A stretch of 64,000 nt of DNA from Micromonospora sp. C31 (GCF_018070575.1 NZ_JAGPXN010000009.1:1-64000); one strand, 5' to 3'; shown: positions 36,130 to 45,388, counted from the stretch's first letter. Notes: generated by a model not told the origin, from the letters alone. Made by a program: numbers and translations.

Positions 36130-36947
36130 TTTCCTCCGACGCCCATCAGCCCCTGCACCAGGGCCCGCCGGGCGAACAGATAGACGAGCAGGACGGGCAC
36201 CATCGACAGCACGACCGCGGCGAGCAGGCCGGGAATGTTGATCCCGTACTGCGTCTGGAAGTTGTAGAGGCCGAGGGTGATCACCTTGGTGGAGTCGGAC
36301 TGGGTGAGGATCAGCGGGAACAGGAAGCCGTTCCACGCCTGGAGGGCGGAGAAGACCGCGATCGTGGCGATCCCGCCGCGTGACAGCGGCAGCACCAGTT
36401 GCAGGAACACCCGCGCCGGGCTGGCGCCGTCGATGGCCATCGCCTCGTACAGGTCGCCGGTGATGTCCCGCATGACGCCGCTGAGGATCAGCGCGCACAC
36501 CGGCAGGGAGAAGGCGGCGGTGGGCAGGACGACGCCGACGAGGTTGTCGTAGAGCCCGGCCTTGCTGATCAGGTAGAAGATCGGCACGATGACCGCCTGC
36601 GCCGGGATCGCCAGGCCCAGCAGGAACAGCCGGAACACGCCGGAGGTCAGCCGGCTGCGGCTGCGCACGATCGCGTACGCCAGCGGCGGCACGAGCAGCA
36701 GCACGAGGGCCACCACGCTGGCCGTCACCACCAGCGTGTTGAGCAGGTAGCGACCGAAGCCCTCGTCGAAGGCGCCGGTGTAGTTGTCCAGGGTCAGGGT
36801 GTCGGGCAGGGCGATCGGGCCGTTGCGGCCGTACCCCTCGCGGGTCTGCACGCTGATCGCCAGCATGACGTAGATCGGCAGGCCGACCAGGAGCAGCCAG
36901 GCCACGGCGCCGATCCCGGCCAGCCAGTTCGGATGGTGCCGCTTCAC
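36126..36947 (-). CDS. Sugar ABC transporter permease (MalG type)
   Basis: A 273-aa inner-membrane permease with six predicted spans. EAA loop: EAMAIDGASPARVFLQLVLP. IPAQAVIVPIFYLISKAGLYDN is typical of CUT1 MalG-like subunits. GTG 36947 was chosen because GGAGG lies 5 bases upstream and the overlap with the preceding stop is the usual GTGA. The longer open frame to 37556 is antisense-type noise over the neighbouring permease. No ATPase gene lies in this operon, so a shared MsiK-type ATPase elsewhere is likely, as in streptomycetes. Confidence 0.93.
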   Translation of the reverse strand: MKRHHPNWLAGIGAVAWLLLVGLPIYVMLAISVQTREGYGRNGPIALPDTLTLDNYTGAFDEGFGRYLLNTLVVTASVVALVLLLVPPLAYAIVRSRSRLTSGVFRLFLLGLAIPAQAVIVPIFYLISKAGLYDNLVGVVLPTAAFSLPVCALILSGVMRDITGDLYEAMAIDGASPARVFLQLVLPLSRGGIATIAVFSALQAWNGFLFPLILTQSDSTKVITLGLYNFQTQYGINIPGLLAAVVLSMVPVLLVYLFARRALVQGLMGVGGK

Positions 36948-37888
36948 AGGCCCTCCATCGTGGAGCGCATCCGGTCGTAGCCGGAGACCCGGACCACGAT
37001 CAGCGAGATGACGGTGGCGACGACGACGAGGAGCAGGGCGATGGCCGCGCCGGCGCCGAAGTCGAAGCTGCGGAACGCCTGCTCGTACATGTAGTAGGCG
37101 GTGATGGTGGTGTCGGTGCCCGGCCCGCCCTGGGTGAGGATCAGCACGGTGTCGAACGTGGTCAGCCCGCCGACGACCATGAGGACCACCGACGTGATCA
37201 TGGCGTTGCGCAGCTGCGGCAGGGTCACGTGGCGGAACTGCCCCCACCGGCCGGCGCCGTCGACCTCGGCCGCCTGGTAGAGCACCGCCGGCACGGCGCG
37301 GGCCGCGCCCTGGTAGATCAGCGCGTGGAACGGGATGAACTGCCAACTGCCGACGAAGACCAGCACGGCGATCGCGCCCGTGCGGCTGCCGAAGAGGTTG
37401 CCGTCGCCGAACAGCCACGGAGCCTGGCCGGGCACGCCGAAGTTCGGGTCGAGCAGTGCCCGCCACAGCACCGACACGGCGGTCGCCGACAGCAGCAGCG
37501 GGAGGAAGAAGATGGCGGACAGCACGGCCCGGTTGCGCTGCGTCCCGGCCGCCCACACGCCGATCAGCAGGCTCAGCGGGGTCTGCACCAGCACGCCGAG
37601 GGCGGTGAGCAGGACGCTCAACCAGAGGCTATTGATCATGACGGGGTCGCGGGCCAGCCGCTGCCAGTTGTCCAGCCCGACGAACTCCGGCGAGCCGAGG
37701 CCGGCCCAGCTGGTGAAGCTGAGCACGACCACGAGGACCAGCGGGGCGAGCGCGAATAGCCCGAAGAACAGGGTCGCGGGCAGGGCCCAGGCGAAGCCCG
37801 GGCGGCCGAGGGTGGGGCCGCCGCCCGGGCTTCGTCGGGCCCGTCGCTGCTCCGTCACGGTGGGGGCGGCGAGGGTGCTGGTGGACAT
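36944..37888 (-). CDS. Sugar ABC transporter permease (MalF type)
   Basis: A 314-aa permease: cytosolic basic N-terminus (RRARRSPG), a first span ALPATLFFGLFALAPLVLVV, and EAA loop YQAAEVDGAGRWGQFRHVTLP. NTDTTITAYYMYEQAF-like sequence in the last periplasmic loop fits CUT1 MalF-like subunits. ATG 37888 starts 8 bases after the binding-protein stop; no strong Shine-Dalgarno is visible, so coupling to the upstream gene is likely. Confidence 0.93.
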   Translation of the reverse strand: MSTSTLAAPTVTEQRRARRSPGGGPTLGRPGFAWALPATLFFGLFALAPLVLVVVLSFTSWAGLGSPEFVGLDNWQRLARDPVMINSLWLSVLLTALGVLVQTPLSLLIGVWAAGTQRNRAVLSAIFFLPLLLSATAVSVLWRALLDPNFGVPGQAPWLFGDGNLFGSRTGAIAVLVFVGSWQFIPFHALIYQGAARAVPAVLYQAAEVDGAGRWGQFRHVTLPQLRNAMITSVVLMVVGGLTTFDTVLILTQGGPGTDTTITAYYMYEQAFRSFDFGAGAAIALLLVVVATVISLIVVRVSGYDRMRSTMEGL

Positions 37889-37896
37889 GGCCGCGC

Positions 37897-39195
37897 TCAG
37901 CCCGCCTGCAGGGACTGCATGGCCTTGATGAACCCGGCGGCGTCCAGCCGGCCGTTGCAGTACTGCTGCACGGCCTGGTGGATGGTCGTGGTCGCGGCCG
38001 GCGGGTACGCCTGGTCCCAGGAGAGCTGGAAGCTCGGGGCCTCCTTGACCAGGGTGAACTGGTACTTCAGGTAGTCGGGGTTGGTGGCGCCGTCGAGGAA
38101 CTTCTCGGTGTTCGTGGTGGTCGGCAGGTTGCCGATGGACAGCTGCGCCTGGACGAACTCGTCGGAGTACTGGAGCTTGAGGAACTCGGCCACCGCCTCC
38201 GGGTGGCGGGTCTTCTTCAGCACCGAGTAGAAGTTGTTGGTGTTGCCGACCACGTTGCGCGGATCGCCCTTGCCGCCCGGGACGCTCGGGAACGCGCTCC
38301 AGCCGAGGCCGTCGGCGGCGAAGCTCGGGTTGGCGTCGTGGTGGGTCGAGTAGTTCCAGGAGCCCATGAGTTCGAAGCCGGCCTTGCCGCTGGACAGCAG
38401 GGTGGGCGACCCGCCGTCGGTGAACTTGACCGAGTCGAAGTTGGTGCCGAACGCGCCGGCGTCCGTCAGCTGACGCAGCAGTTCCAGGGCGCGGCGGCTC
38501 TCCGGGCTCTCCCAGGCGCTCTTGTCGCCGCCGAGGGCCTTGGCGAACAGCTCGGGGCCGGCGACCCGGTCGTAGAGGTACTGGTACCACATCTGGGTCG
38601 GCCACTGGTCACCGCCGCCGAGGGCGATCGGCGTGATCCCCCTGCCCTTGAGGGTCTTCACGGCGGCCAGCAGGTCGTCCCACGTCTTCGGCGCGGTGAT
38701 GCCGGCGTCGGCGAGGACCTTCTTGTTGTGGAACAGCAGCACCGGCTGGGTGCCGCGCATCGGCACCCCGTACGCCTTGCCGTCGACCATGGCGGTGTTG
38801 AAGACCGAGGGCAGGAAGTTCTCCTTCAGCCCCGGGTCCTTGGCGATCATGTCGTCCAGCGGCAGCAGCAGGTCGGCCTTGACGAACGGGGTGATGCTGC
38901 CGCCGCCCCAGTTGAAGAAGACGTCCGGAGCCTGCCTGGTGTTGATGATCGTCTGGAGCTTGGTCTGGTAGTCGGCGCCGGGGATGGTGTCCAGCACCGC
39001 CTTGACCTTGGACGTCTTGTTGAACGTGTCGACGAGCTGCTTCTCGACCTTGTTGGTGGCGTCGCCGTAGACCAGGATGTGGATCTCGTCCTGGCCGGCG
39101 GCCGGGTCGCCGTCGCCGCAGGCGGTCAGTGGCAACGCCAGCGCCAGGGCGGCGCCGAGCGCGACGACGCGGGCGAGCCGCGTGCGTACAGTCAT
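37897..39195 (-). CDS. Sugar ABC transporter substrate-binding lipoprotein (SBP family 1)
   Basis: A 432-aa extracellular binding lipoprotein. The signal peptide ends in lipobox LPLTAC (Cys at about 26). VDTFNKTSKVKAVLDTIPGADYQTKLQT, APDVFFNWGGG and GVPMRGTQPVLLFHNKKVL are standard for CUT1 oligosaccharide binders, with several Trp (FNWGG, WPTQMWYQYLYD) likely to stack on sugar rings. ATG 39195 follows AGAGG. It is first in binding protein-MalF-MalG-GH3-CE7 and divergent from a LacI regulator; a 38-bp inverted repeat lies 66 bases upstream. Confidence 0.94.
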   Translation of the reverse strand: MTVRTRLARVVALGAALALALPLTACGDGDPAAGQDEIHILVYGDATNKVEKQLVDTFNKTSKVKAVLDTIPGADYQTKLQTIINTRQAPDVFFNWGGGSITPFVKADLLLPLDDMIAKDPGLKENFLPSVFNTAMVDGKAYGVPMRGTQPVLLFHNKKVLADAGITAPKTWDDLLAAVKTLKGRGITPIALGGGDQWPTQMWYQYLYDRVAGPELFAKALGGDKSAWESPESRRALELLRQLTDAGAFGTNFDSVKFTDGGSPTLLSSGKAGFELMGSWNYSTHHDANPSFAADGLGWSAFPSVPGGKGDPRNVVGNTNNFYSVLKKTRHPEAVAEFLKLQYSDEFVQAQLSIGNLPTTTNTEKFLDGATNPDYLKYQFTLVKEAPSFQLSWDQAYPPAATTTIHQAVQQYCNGRLDAAGFIKAMQSLQAG

Positions 39196-39260
39196 GATCG
39201 ACCTCTCGTGGTGGCGGGGGTGGTGGGGGACGTCGCCGCTGGCGCGGCGACCGAAAGGTG

Positions 39261-39298
39261 TCCGACGAGTTTCCGGAATACTTCCGCAACTCGTCCGA
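39261..39298. promoter_or_regulatory. Candidate LacI-family operator (38-bp inverted repeat)
   Basis: Arms TCCGACGAGTT (39261-39271) and AACTCGTCCGA (39288-39298) match at 10 of 11 positions around a 16-bp centre that itself contains the palindrome TTCCGGAA. It lies between the sugar-import operon and the divergent LacI regulator gene, close to where the operon promoter should be. Confidence 0.55.
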
Positions 39299-39433
39299 AC
39301 GCTAGAACCGACCTGCCGTGTCGTCAACCCCCGATCGTGGGGCAAGATGGGCCGGTGGAGCGGCCCCGCCGTTCCGGACGTTTTCCGGTGGTGACGGGTA
39401 CGGTCGGCCTTCCGACCGGTGAAGGAGACGCGG

Positions 39434-40456
39434 GTGGACGGCGACGACGGGCGCAGGATCACCATCACCGCTATCGCGCGGGAGGCCGGGGTCTCGGTGC
39501 CGACCGTGTCGCGGGTGCTCAACGGGCGCTCGGACGTGGCCCCCGGCACCCGCGAACGCGTGGAGGAACTGCTGCGCCACCACGGCTACCAACGCCGCGG
39601 CAGCCGCACGGTGAGCCGCGCCGGCCTGCTCGACCTGGTCTTCAACGACCTCGACAGCCCCTGGGCGGTGGAGATCATCCGCGGGGTCGAGGACGTCGGG
39701 CACGGTGCGGGCGTCGGCACGGTGGTCTCCGCGATACACCGCCAGTCGACCGCCGCCCGGCAGTGGCTGCAGAACCTGCGGGACCGCGCCACCGACGGCG
39801 TCATCTTCGTGACCTCGCACCTGAGCCCGCCGCTGCACGCGCAGCTGCGCCGCCTCAACGTGCCCGTGGTCGTCGTCGACCCGGCCGGCGTGCCCGCCAC
39901 CGACGTGCCCACCGTCGGAGCCACCAACTGGGCCGGCGGTCTCGCCGCGACCGAGCACCTGCTGTCGCTCGGGCACCGGCGGATCGGCTTCGTCGCCGGG
40001 CCGACCCACCTGCTGTGCAGCCGCGCCCGCCTCGACGGGCACCGGGCCGGGCTGGAGGCGGCCGGGGCGCCGGTGGAGGACCAACTGGTGCGCCCCGGCG
40101 ACTTCTACCACGCCTCGGGCTTCGCCGCCGGGACGGCGCTGCTCGACCTCGACGACCCGCCGACGGCGATCTTCGCCGCCAGCGACCAGATGGCCTTCGG
40201 CGTCTACGAGGCCGTCCGGCGGCGCGGGCTGCGGATCCCCGACGACGTCAGCGTCGTGGGCTTCGACGACCTGCCCGAGGCCCGCTGGGCCTCACCGCCG
40301 CTGACCACCGTCCGGCAACCGCTGGTGGAGATGGGCCGGCTGGCCGCCCGCACCGTGCTGCGGCTGGCCCAGGGCGAGGGTGTCGACTCCCCCCGGGTGG
40401 AACTCGCCACCAACCTGGTCGTCCGCGACAGCACGGCCCCGCCGCGCCTGCCGTGA
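39434..40456 (+). CDS. LacI-family transcriptional regulator
   Basis: A 340-aa repressor. The N-terminal LacI HTH (ITAIAREAGVSVPTVSRVLNGRSDV) and hinge helix are followed by a periplasmic-binding-protein-like sugar domain (LDLVFNDLDSPWAVEIIRGVE, VVDPAGVP, AIFAASDQMAFGVYEA, SVVGFDDLPEARWASPPLTTVRQP). GTG 39434 was chosen because AAGGAG lies 6 bases upstream; an in-frame GTG 15 bases earlier is the alternative. It is divergent from the oligosaccharide operon and very probably represses it until an inducer sugar is bound. Confidence 0.94.
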   Translation: MDGDDGRRITITAIAREAGVSVPTVSRVLNGRSDVAPGTRERVEELLRHHGYQRRGSRTVSRAGLLDLVFNDLDSPWAVEIIRGVEDVGHGAGVGTVVSAIHRQSTAARQWLQNLRDRATDGVIFVTSHLSPPLHAQLRRLNVPVVVVDPAGVPATDVPTVGATNWAGGLAATEHLLSLGHRRIGFVAGPTHLLCSRARLDGHRAGLEAAGAPVEDQLVRPGDFYHASGFAAGTALLDLDDPPTAIFAASDQMAFGVYEAVRRRGLRIPDDVSVVGFDDLPEARWASPPLTTVRQPLVEMGRLAARTVLRLAQGEGVDSPRVELATNLVVRDSTAPPRLP

Positions 40457-40652
40457 CGGCCGTCGCGCCGCCCGCAGTCCCTCGGTGGCACTCCCGGTAG
40501 CGTTCCGGAAGTTCCGGTCGCCCGCCGCCGGGCCTCACCCAACCGGGTCGCCCCGTAGGTTCCGGTGCGGCTCACCGCTCCCCACCGCCCGGGGCCGGCC
40601 CGAGGTTCCGGAACGACACCGCGGGCGGCGGGGACCACCGGTCCTCCCGGGC

Positions 40653-41477
40653 TCAGCGGTGGTGGTGGTGGTGGTGCCGGACCGCGCGCCGGATGTCGAC
40701 CGGCAGGGCGGGTGCGCCGTCGACCGGCGCGGGATCCGCCACGGTGGGGGCGATGCCGCCGGCGGCGATCCGGTCGAGGGTGGCCAGGCCGGCGGCGTCG
40801 ACCGAGCCGAAGACGGTGTAGTGGGGGCGCAGCGCCGAGTCCGACTGGACCAGGAAGAACTGACTGCCGTTGGTGTCGGGTCCCGCGTTGGCCATCGCGA
40901 GGGTGCCCCGGGCGTAGAGCCGCCGCTCGCCGGTCGGGTCGGTCGGCGCCGGCGGCAGGTCGGTGGGCAGTTCGTCGGCGTAGCGGTAGCCGGGACCGCC
41001 GGAGCCGGTGCCGGACGGGTCACCGCACTGGAGCACCCGCAGCGTCGGGTACGCGGTGAGCCGGTGGCAGGAGGTCCGGTCGTAGAAGCGGTGGCGCACG
41101 AGGTGCAGGAAGCTCTGCACCGTGCATGCGGCGGCCTCCCGGTCGAGGGTCAGCCCGATCGGCCCCTGGTTGGTCCGCAACGTGACCCGCACGGTCCCCC
41201 GGTCGGGAGTGCGCCTCGGGTCGGGCGGCAGCGGGACCGGTCGGGCGGCCGGGTCCTCGGGCGTCCCGGTGTAGGCGCACGGGCCGGGCGTGACCCCGGG
41301 ATCGCCGGCGGCGTCGGCCGGGGACCCGCCGGGAGCGGCGAGCGCGGCGGCGCCGCCACCGGTCACCAACGCCCCCACGACCAGGGCCACCCCGGCGAGG
41401 CGGGCCAGCGTACGGGTCGGTCGGCGGCGTGCCGCGCTGGACGGCACGACGGGATGCGGGCGGGAATCGCTCGGCAC
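40653..41477 (-). CDS. Cyclophilin-type peptidyl-prolyl isomerase with natural C-terminal His6
   Basis: A 274-aa exported isomerase. A basic N-terminus and hydrophobic segment (about 28-48, ending ALAAP) form a signal peptide or anchor. The domain from about 90 to 250 has the cyclophilin core: VQSFLHLVRHRFYDRTSCHRL, LQCGDPSGTGSGGPGY, GTLAMANAGPDTNGSQFFLV and the TVFG strand. It assists folding of secreted proteins. The last eight residues are Arg, six His, Arg, encoded by six consecutive CAC codons (40659-40676), an unusual natural hexahistidine. GTG 41477 follows GGAGG. It is convergent with the LacI gene. Confidence 0.92.
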   Translation of the reverse strand: MPSDSRPHPVVPSSAARRRPTRTLARLAGVALVVGALVTGGGAAALAAPGGSPADAAGDPGVTPGPCAYTGTPEDPAARPVPLPPDPRRTPDRGTVRVTLRTNQGPIGLTLDREAAACTVQSFLHLVRHRFYDRTSCHRLTAYPTLRVLQCGDPSGTGSGGPGYRYADELPTDLPPAPTDPTGERRLYARGTLAMANAGPDTNGSQFFLVQSDSALRPHYTVFGSVDAAGLATLDRIAAGGIAPTVADPAPVDGAPALPVDIRRAVRHHHHHHR

Positions 41478-41586
41478 GGGGTTCCTCCCTGGACTGATGT
41501 CGCCAGAAAGACCGCAGTCTATGGATCCCGTCGTCGGTTGTCGATCCGTCCGCCCTCGCCGCGGCAAGGAGGTGCCCCTTCTCCCC

Positions 41587-42939
41587 CTACCGGCGTCGTC
41601 CCGGGCGACGACGCCGCAGCAGCGCGCTGCCCAGCAGTGCGACCGCCGCCGCCACGGACGCGGCCACGGGCCAGCGCGCGACCAGCCCGTCCTCCATCGG
41701 TCCACTGGCCGCGGCCGGGCGCGGGTCGCCGGTGGCGGCCGGCGCGGGCGGCGAGGCGGCCGCCGACGCGGCCAGTTCCCCCGGCGCGACCAGCCGGCCG
41801 ACGGCGGAGCCCCGGGGCAGCGAGAAGCCCCAGTCGAGCAGGGCGGCACCCTGCTCCCAGCCCCGCGCGGGCCGCGGCTCGGCGCCGAGCAGCGTGACCA
41901 CCAGCCGCCGTCCGTCGCGCTGGGCCGCCCCGACGTAGGTGTGCCGGGCCAGGTCGGTGAAGCCGGTCTTGCCGCCGAGCGCGCCCGGGTAGTGGTAGAT
42001 GAGCTGGTTCTCGTTCTGGATCTGGAAGCCCTTGGCCCGCCGTGCCGGCTGGGCGGGAACGCGGTGCGTCTCGGTCAGCGCGTACCTGCGGAACGTCGGG
42101 TCGGCGAAGCACGCCCGAGCGATCAGCGCCAGGTCGTACGCGCTGGTGAACTGGCCTCGTCCGTCCAGGCCGGACGGGGTCACCGCGTGGGTCTGGAGGG
42201 CGCCGAGGCGGTGCGCCTGCTCGTTCATCGCGCGTACTCCGCCGGCCATTCCGTCCGCCCCGCCGCCGAGGCGGGCCAGCACGTTGGCCGCCTCGTTGCC
42301 GGACTGGAGCAGCAGGCCGAGCCAGACGGTCTCGATCCGGTAGCGTCCGCCTTCGACCAGCCCGACGGCCGAGGAGCCGGGTTCGATGTCCATGTCCCCG
42401 TCGGTGACGGTGATTACCTGCTGCGGGTCGAGGCGGGGCAGCATGGTGGCCGCCAGCAGCAGCTTCTGCACGCTGGCCGGGGTGCCGTACTCGTGCGGCC
42501 CGCAGCCGCCCAGCACCTCGCCGGTGTCCAGGTCGGCCACCAGCCACGAGATCGCGGTGACCGCCGGCGGGCGGCCGGCCCCCGCCGGGACGACCAGGCC
42601 GGCGGTGTCCAGTGCCGGGCCGCCGACGGCCCGTTCCTGCGGCACGGCCGGCGGCGGCGACGGGCGGGGCGGCCGGGACACCCGGGGCGCGGGCGCCTTC
42701 GGGCAGGGTGCGGGGGGAACGACGCCGGACGCGGCCACGCCGGCACCGGACACGGCCGGCGGGGCGGCACTTGACGCTGCCGGCGCGGGGGCGGCGGACA
42801 CGGCCGGCCGTGGTGGCAGGGGGGAGCGCGCCGGTGGTCGGGCGGCGGTGGGACCGGTCGGGCCGGCGGTCGCGGGGACGGGCGCGCCGGCGCCGAGGAG
42901 GACGGCGGTCGCCGTGGCCGCCAACAGCCGAACCTTCAT
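41587..42939 (-). CDS. D-alanyl-D-alanine carboxypeptidase (S11, PBP5-like)
   Basis: A 450-aa cell-wall enzyme that trims the terminal D-Ala of peptidoglycan stem peptides. It has a signal peptide (1-25), a long Pro/Ala/Ser-rich linker (30-125), then the catalytic domain with Ser156-x-x-Lys159 (ASVQK), Ser213-Gly-Asn215 and Lys324-Thr-Gly. A C-terminal span (about 425-442) and RRRRPGRRR anchor it. ATG 42939 gives a proper signal peptide; the frame to 43476 is unsupported. The preceding sequence GGGTGCGGGG is a weak ribosome-binding site. Confidence 0.93.
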   Translation of the reverse strand: MKVRLLAATATAVLLGAGAPVPATAGPTGPTAARPPARSPLPPRPAVSAAPAPAASSAAPPAVSGAGVAASGVVPPAPCPKAPAPRVSRPPRPSPPPAVPQERAVGGPALDTAGLVVPAGAGRPPAVTAISWLVADLDTGEVLGGCGPHEYGTPASVQKLLLAATMLPRLDPQQVITVTDGDMDIEPGSSAVGLVEGGRYRIETVWLGLLLQSGNEAANVLARLGGGADGMAGGVRAMNEQAHRLGALQTHAVTPSGLDGRGQFTSAYDLALIARACFADPTFRRYALTETHRVPAQPARRAKGFQIQNENQLIYHYPGALGGKTGFTDLARHTYVGAAQRDGRRLVVTLLGAEPRPARGWEQGAALLDWGFSLPRGSAVGRLVAPGELAASAAASPPAPAATGDPRPAAASGPMEDGLVARWPVAASVAAAVALLGSALLRRRRPGRRR

Positions 42940-43191
42940 GCCCCGCACCCTAGTCGGACCGGTCGGGGTACGGGCCGGGTTGCCCAGGCAGGCCGGGGGC
43001 GCTCGGAGACGGGCTGGCCCCACCCTGCCGGGCGGCGGCGCGGGCCACCGCGACCTCGGGACCATCGGCCCTGCCGCCGAACGTCTCCGGGACGGAAGCT
43101 GGGAACCGAAAGTGGTAGACGATCTTCCGGTTTGCGCGACGATGCCGGCGCCCCGCCTAGTGAGCCGGACGACACCGACGAAGGGACGACC

Positions 43192-43524
43192 ATGGAAGCC
43201 CTCTCGCTGACCCGCCTCGCCGAGGAGCAGCTCGCCGCCGCGCACGAGGCCGACAGCGGACGCAGTGCCCGTTCCCTGCAGACGGGCCGGGACCGCCGGC
43301 TGCGGCAGACCCTGCTGGCCCTGCGGGGCGGTCGGTCCCTCGACGAGCACGACAGCCCGGGCGAGGCGACGTTGCAGGTGCTCGTGGGGCGGGTGCGCCT
43401 GGTGGCCGGGGACGACTCCTGGGAGGGCGACGCCGGTGACCTCCTGGCCATTCCGCCGCTGCGTCACGCGCTGCACGCCGTCACGGACGCCGCCGTCCTG
43501 CTCACCGTGACGCCGCGGCCGTGA
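43192..43524 (+). CDS. Small cupin-fold protein
   Basis: A 110-aa cytosolic single-domain cupin. The first cupin motif region is DEHDSPGEATLQVLVGRVRLVAGDDSWEGDAGDLLAIPP, followed by RHALHAVTDAAVLLTVTP. The metal-binding His set is reduced (His in DEHDSP and RHALHA), so catalysis is uncertain; such proteins are often called cupin-domain LuxR-like or stress proteins. ATG 43192 has GAAGGGACGACC upstream. It is monocistronic, and its 252-bp upstream region contains an AT-richer patch with a likely promoter. Confidence 0.8.
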   Translation: MEALSLTRLAEEQLAAAHEADSGRSARSLQTGRDRRLRQTLLALRGGRSLDEHDSPGEATLQVLVGRVRLVAGDDSWEGDAGDLLAIPPLRHALHAVTDAAVLLTVTPRP

Positions 43525-43843
43525 CCACCGTCCCGGCCCGCCGTCGCCGCCCGGTCGCCGGCCCGGTCCGGCGGCCGGCGGCGGTCACCCGCCGGGCCGG
43601 GGCAGGTCGCCGGGTACCCGCTGTCGTACTTCGGGTTGCAGGCGAGACGGCGGGCGCCCTGCTGGTGCTGGCGGCGGTGGCGCTCTGACCGGTCCACGCG
43701 ACACCGGCGGCGGCTCGGACGCCCTCCCTGCCGTCGGGCCGGCCCCGCCGCGTCGGTTGGCTCACAAGCCGTTGCCTCCGGCCTGCCCAGCGACTAGAAC
43801 CGGGGAACGATCGCCCGGACCTCCCGGCGACGGTGGCGAGGTG
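43525..43843. other. 319-bp gap without a recognised gene
   Basis: GC-rich sequence between the cupin and methyltransferase genes. I see no supported ORF, strong hairpin or known RNA. The right end (about 43757-43843) is open in frame with the methyltransferase but looks like untranslated leader. Confidence 0.5.
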
Positions 43844-44578
43844 ATGGCCGTGGCTCTGATCCCCTACGACGACACCGACTCGGCGGCCTTCGCCGCGACC
43901 CGGGAGTTGCCGCGCAGCGGCCTGCAGCGGTGGCGGCACGCCGTGCAGCAGCACCTGCGCCCGCGTACCGGCGCCACCGTGCTCGACGTCGGAGCCGGCA
44001 CCGGCGCGTGGGCCGCCGCCTTCACCGACTGGTTCGGCGTCCGGGTGGTGGGCGTGGAGCCCGCCGGGGCGATGCGTTCCCGGGCCGCCCACCGGCCGTT
44101 GCTCGCCGGCGACGCCGCCGCACTGCCGCTGCGCGACTGCGCGGCGGACGCCGCCTGGCTGTCCGCGATGATCCACCACGTCCCCGACCTCGACGCGGCG
44201 GCGCGCGAGCTGCGCCGGGTGCTCCGGCCGGGCGCCCCCGTGCTGATCCGCTCGCCGTTCCCCGGCCGGCACCAGCGGATCGCGCTGTTCCGCTGGTTCC
44301 CCGAGGCGGTACGGATCCTCGACACCTACCCCGACCTGGCGCGGGTGCGCGCGACGTTCGCCGCGGCCGGGTTCACCGTCAGCACGGTCGAGCCCGTCGC
44401 GCAGACCACGGCGGCGTCGCTGGCCGAGTTCGCCGAGCGCCTCGACCGCCGGGCCCACACCCCACTGAAGTTGATCACCGACGAGGAGTACGCCGCAGGC
44501 CTGGCCCGGCTGCGGGCCGCCGCCAGCGGGACCACCGGCCCGGTCGTCGACCACCTCGACCTGCTGGTGCTGCGCTGA
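43844..44578 (+). CDS. Class I SAM-dependent methyltransferase
   Basis: A 244-aa soluble methyltransferase. SAM motif I is VLDVGAGTGAW, with acidic motif II at VVGVEPAGAM, LLAGDAAALPLRD as motif III and AWLSAMIHHVPDLDAAARELRRVL as the post-motif helix. It belongs to the UbiE/Methyltransf_11-like group of small-molecule methyltransferases; the substrate is not evident. ATG 43844 was chosen as the first start before the conserved IPYDDTDSAAFA; GTG 43841 or GTG 43850 are alternatives. It ends one base before the convergent MerR gene. Confidence 0.85.
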   Translation: MAVALIPYDDTDSAAFAATRELPRSGLQRWRHAVQQHLRPRTGATVLDVGAGTGAWAAAFTDWFGVRVVGVEPAGAMRSRAAHRPLLAGDAAALPLRDCAADAAWLSAMIHHVPDLDAAARELRRVLRPGAPVLIRSPFPGRHQRIALFRWFPEAVRILDTYPDLARVRATFAAAGFTVSTVEPVAQTTAASLAEFAERLDRRAHTPLKLITDEEYAAGLARLRAAASGTTGPVVDHLDLLVLR

Positions 44579-44579
44579 G

Positions 44580-45335
44580 TCACCCCGGCAGGGCCGGGTC
44601 GAGACGGCGCAGGTAGTCGTGCAGCGCCGCCGAGGCGCGCAGCCGGCGCAGGCTGCGCCGGTGCAGCTCCTGCTCCCGTCTGGCCAGCTCCGCGTGGACC
44701 CGCTGGGCGCTGCCGGTGGTGCGCAGCTCGCCGAGCACGGCCGCGACGATGTCGAACGGGTACGCCCCCCGGCGCAGCAGCGCGACCACCTGCGCGGCGC
44801 GCACCTCGGCCGCGTCGTACACCCGGTAGCCGGTGCCGCGCTCGCGGAGCGGACGGAGCAGGCCGCGCTGCTCCCACAGCCGTAGCTGCGAGGTGCGCAC
44901 GCCGACCAGGTCGGCGACCTCGCCGATGCGGGCGCCGCGCCGGGGCGCCGGCAGGACGGCGGCCGGGCTGGCCACCACGGTCGCGAAGGCGCCGAGCACC
45001 CGCCGGATGTCGGCCCGTTCGCGGTCCAGCTCGGCGTGGCCGGCGTCGAGCGCCGCCAGCGCCGCCGCCAGGTCACCCCGGTGCACCGCGACCATGACCT
45101 CCCGGGTACGCGCCCAACCGTGCCCCTCGGCCATCCGCCGGACCACCGCGAGCGCCCGCACGTGCTCGTCCGTGAAGACGCGGTAGCCGGCGGCGGTGCG
45201 CTCGACCGGCGGCAGCACGCCGAGATCCACGTAGTTGCGGACCTGCTGCACGGAGATGCCGGCGGTCTCCGCCACCTGCGCTCCCCGCCACCGACGCCCC
45301 GGATCCACCACGCGGGCCACCCTACCGGTCTCCAC
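44580..45335 (-). CDS. Double-HTH MerR-family regulator (TioE-like)
   Basis: A 251-aa regulator carrying two complete MerR DNA-binding domains: residues about 16-80 (AQVAETAGISVQQVRNYVDLGVLPPVERTAAGYRVF) and about 134-200 (GEVADLVGVRTSQLRLWEQRGLLRPLRERGTGYRVY). A short coiled segment joins them. This tandem layout matches the TioE-type regulators found beside actinomycete DNA-binding-antibiotic resistance genes. It is divergent from a UvrA-like gene across 154 bp with nested inverted repeats, so it probably controls that gene and itself. ATG 45335. Confidence 0.88.
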   Translation of the reverse strand: METGRVARVVDPGRRWRGAQVAETAGISVQQVRNYVDLGVLPPVERTAAGYRVFTDEHVRALAVVRRMAEGHGWARTREVMVAVHRGDLAAALAALDAGHAELDRERADIRRVLGAFATVVASPAAVLPAPRRGARIGEVADLVGVRTSQLRLWEQRGLLRPLRERGTGYRVYDAAEVRAAQVVALLRRGAYPFDIVAAVLGELRTTGSAQRVHAELARREQELHRRSLRRLRASAALHDYLRRLDPALPG

Positions 45336-45388
45336 GTGGTTTGAGACTTCGCCCCCTGATTCGGACGCCCGGCGCTGTTGGACGATGC

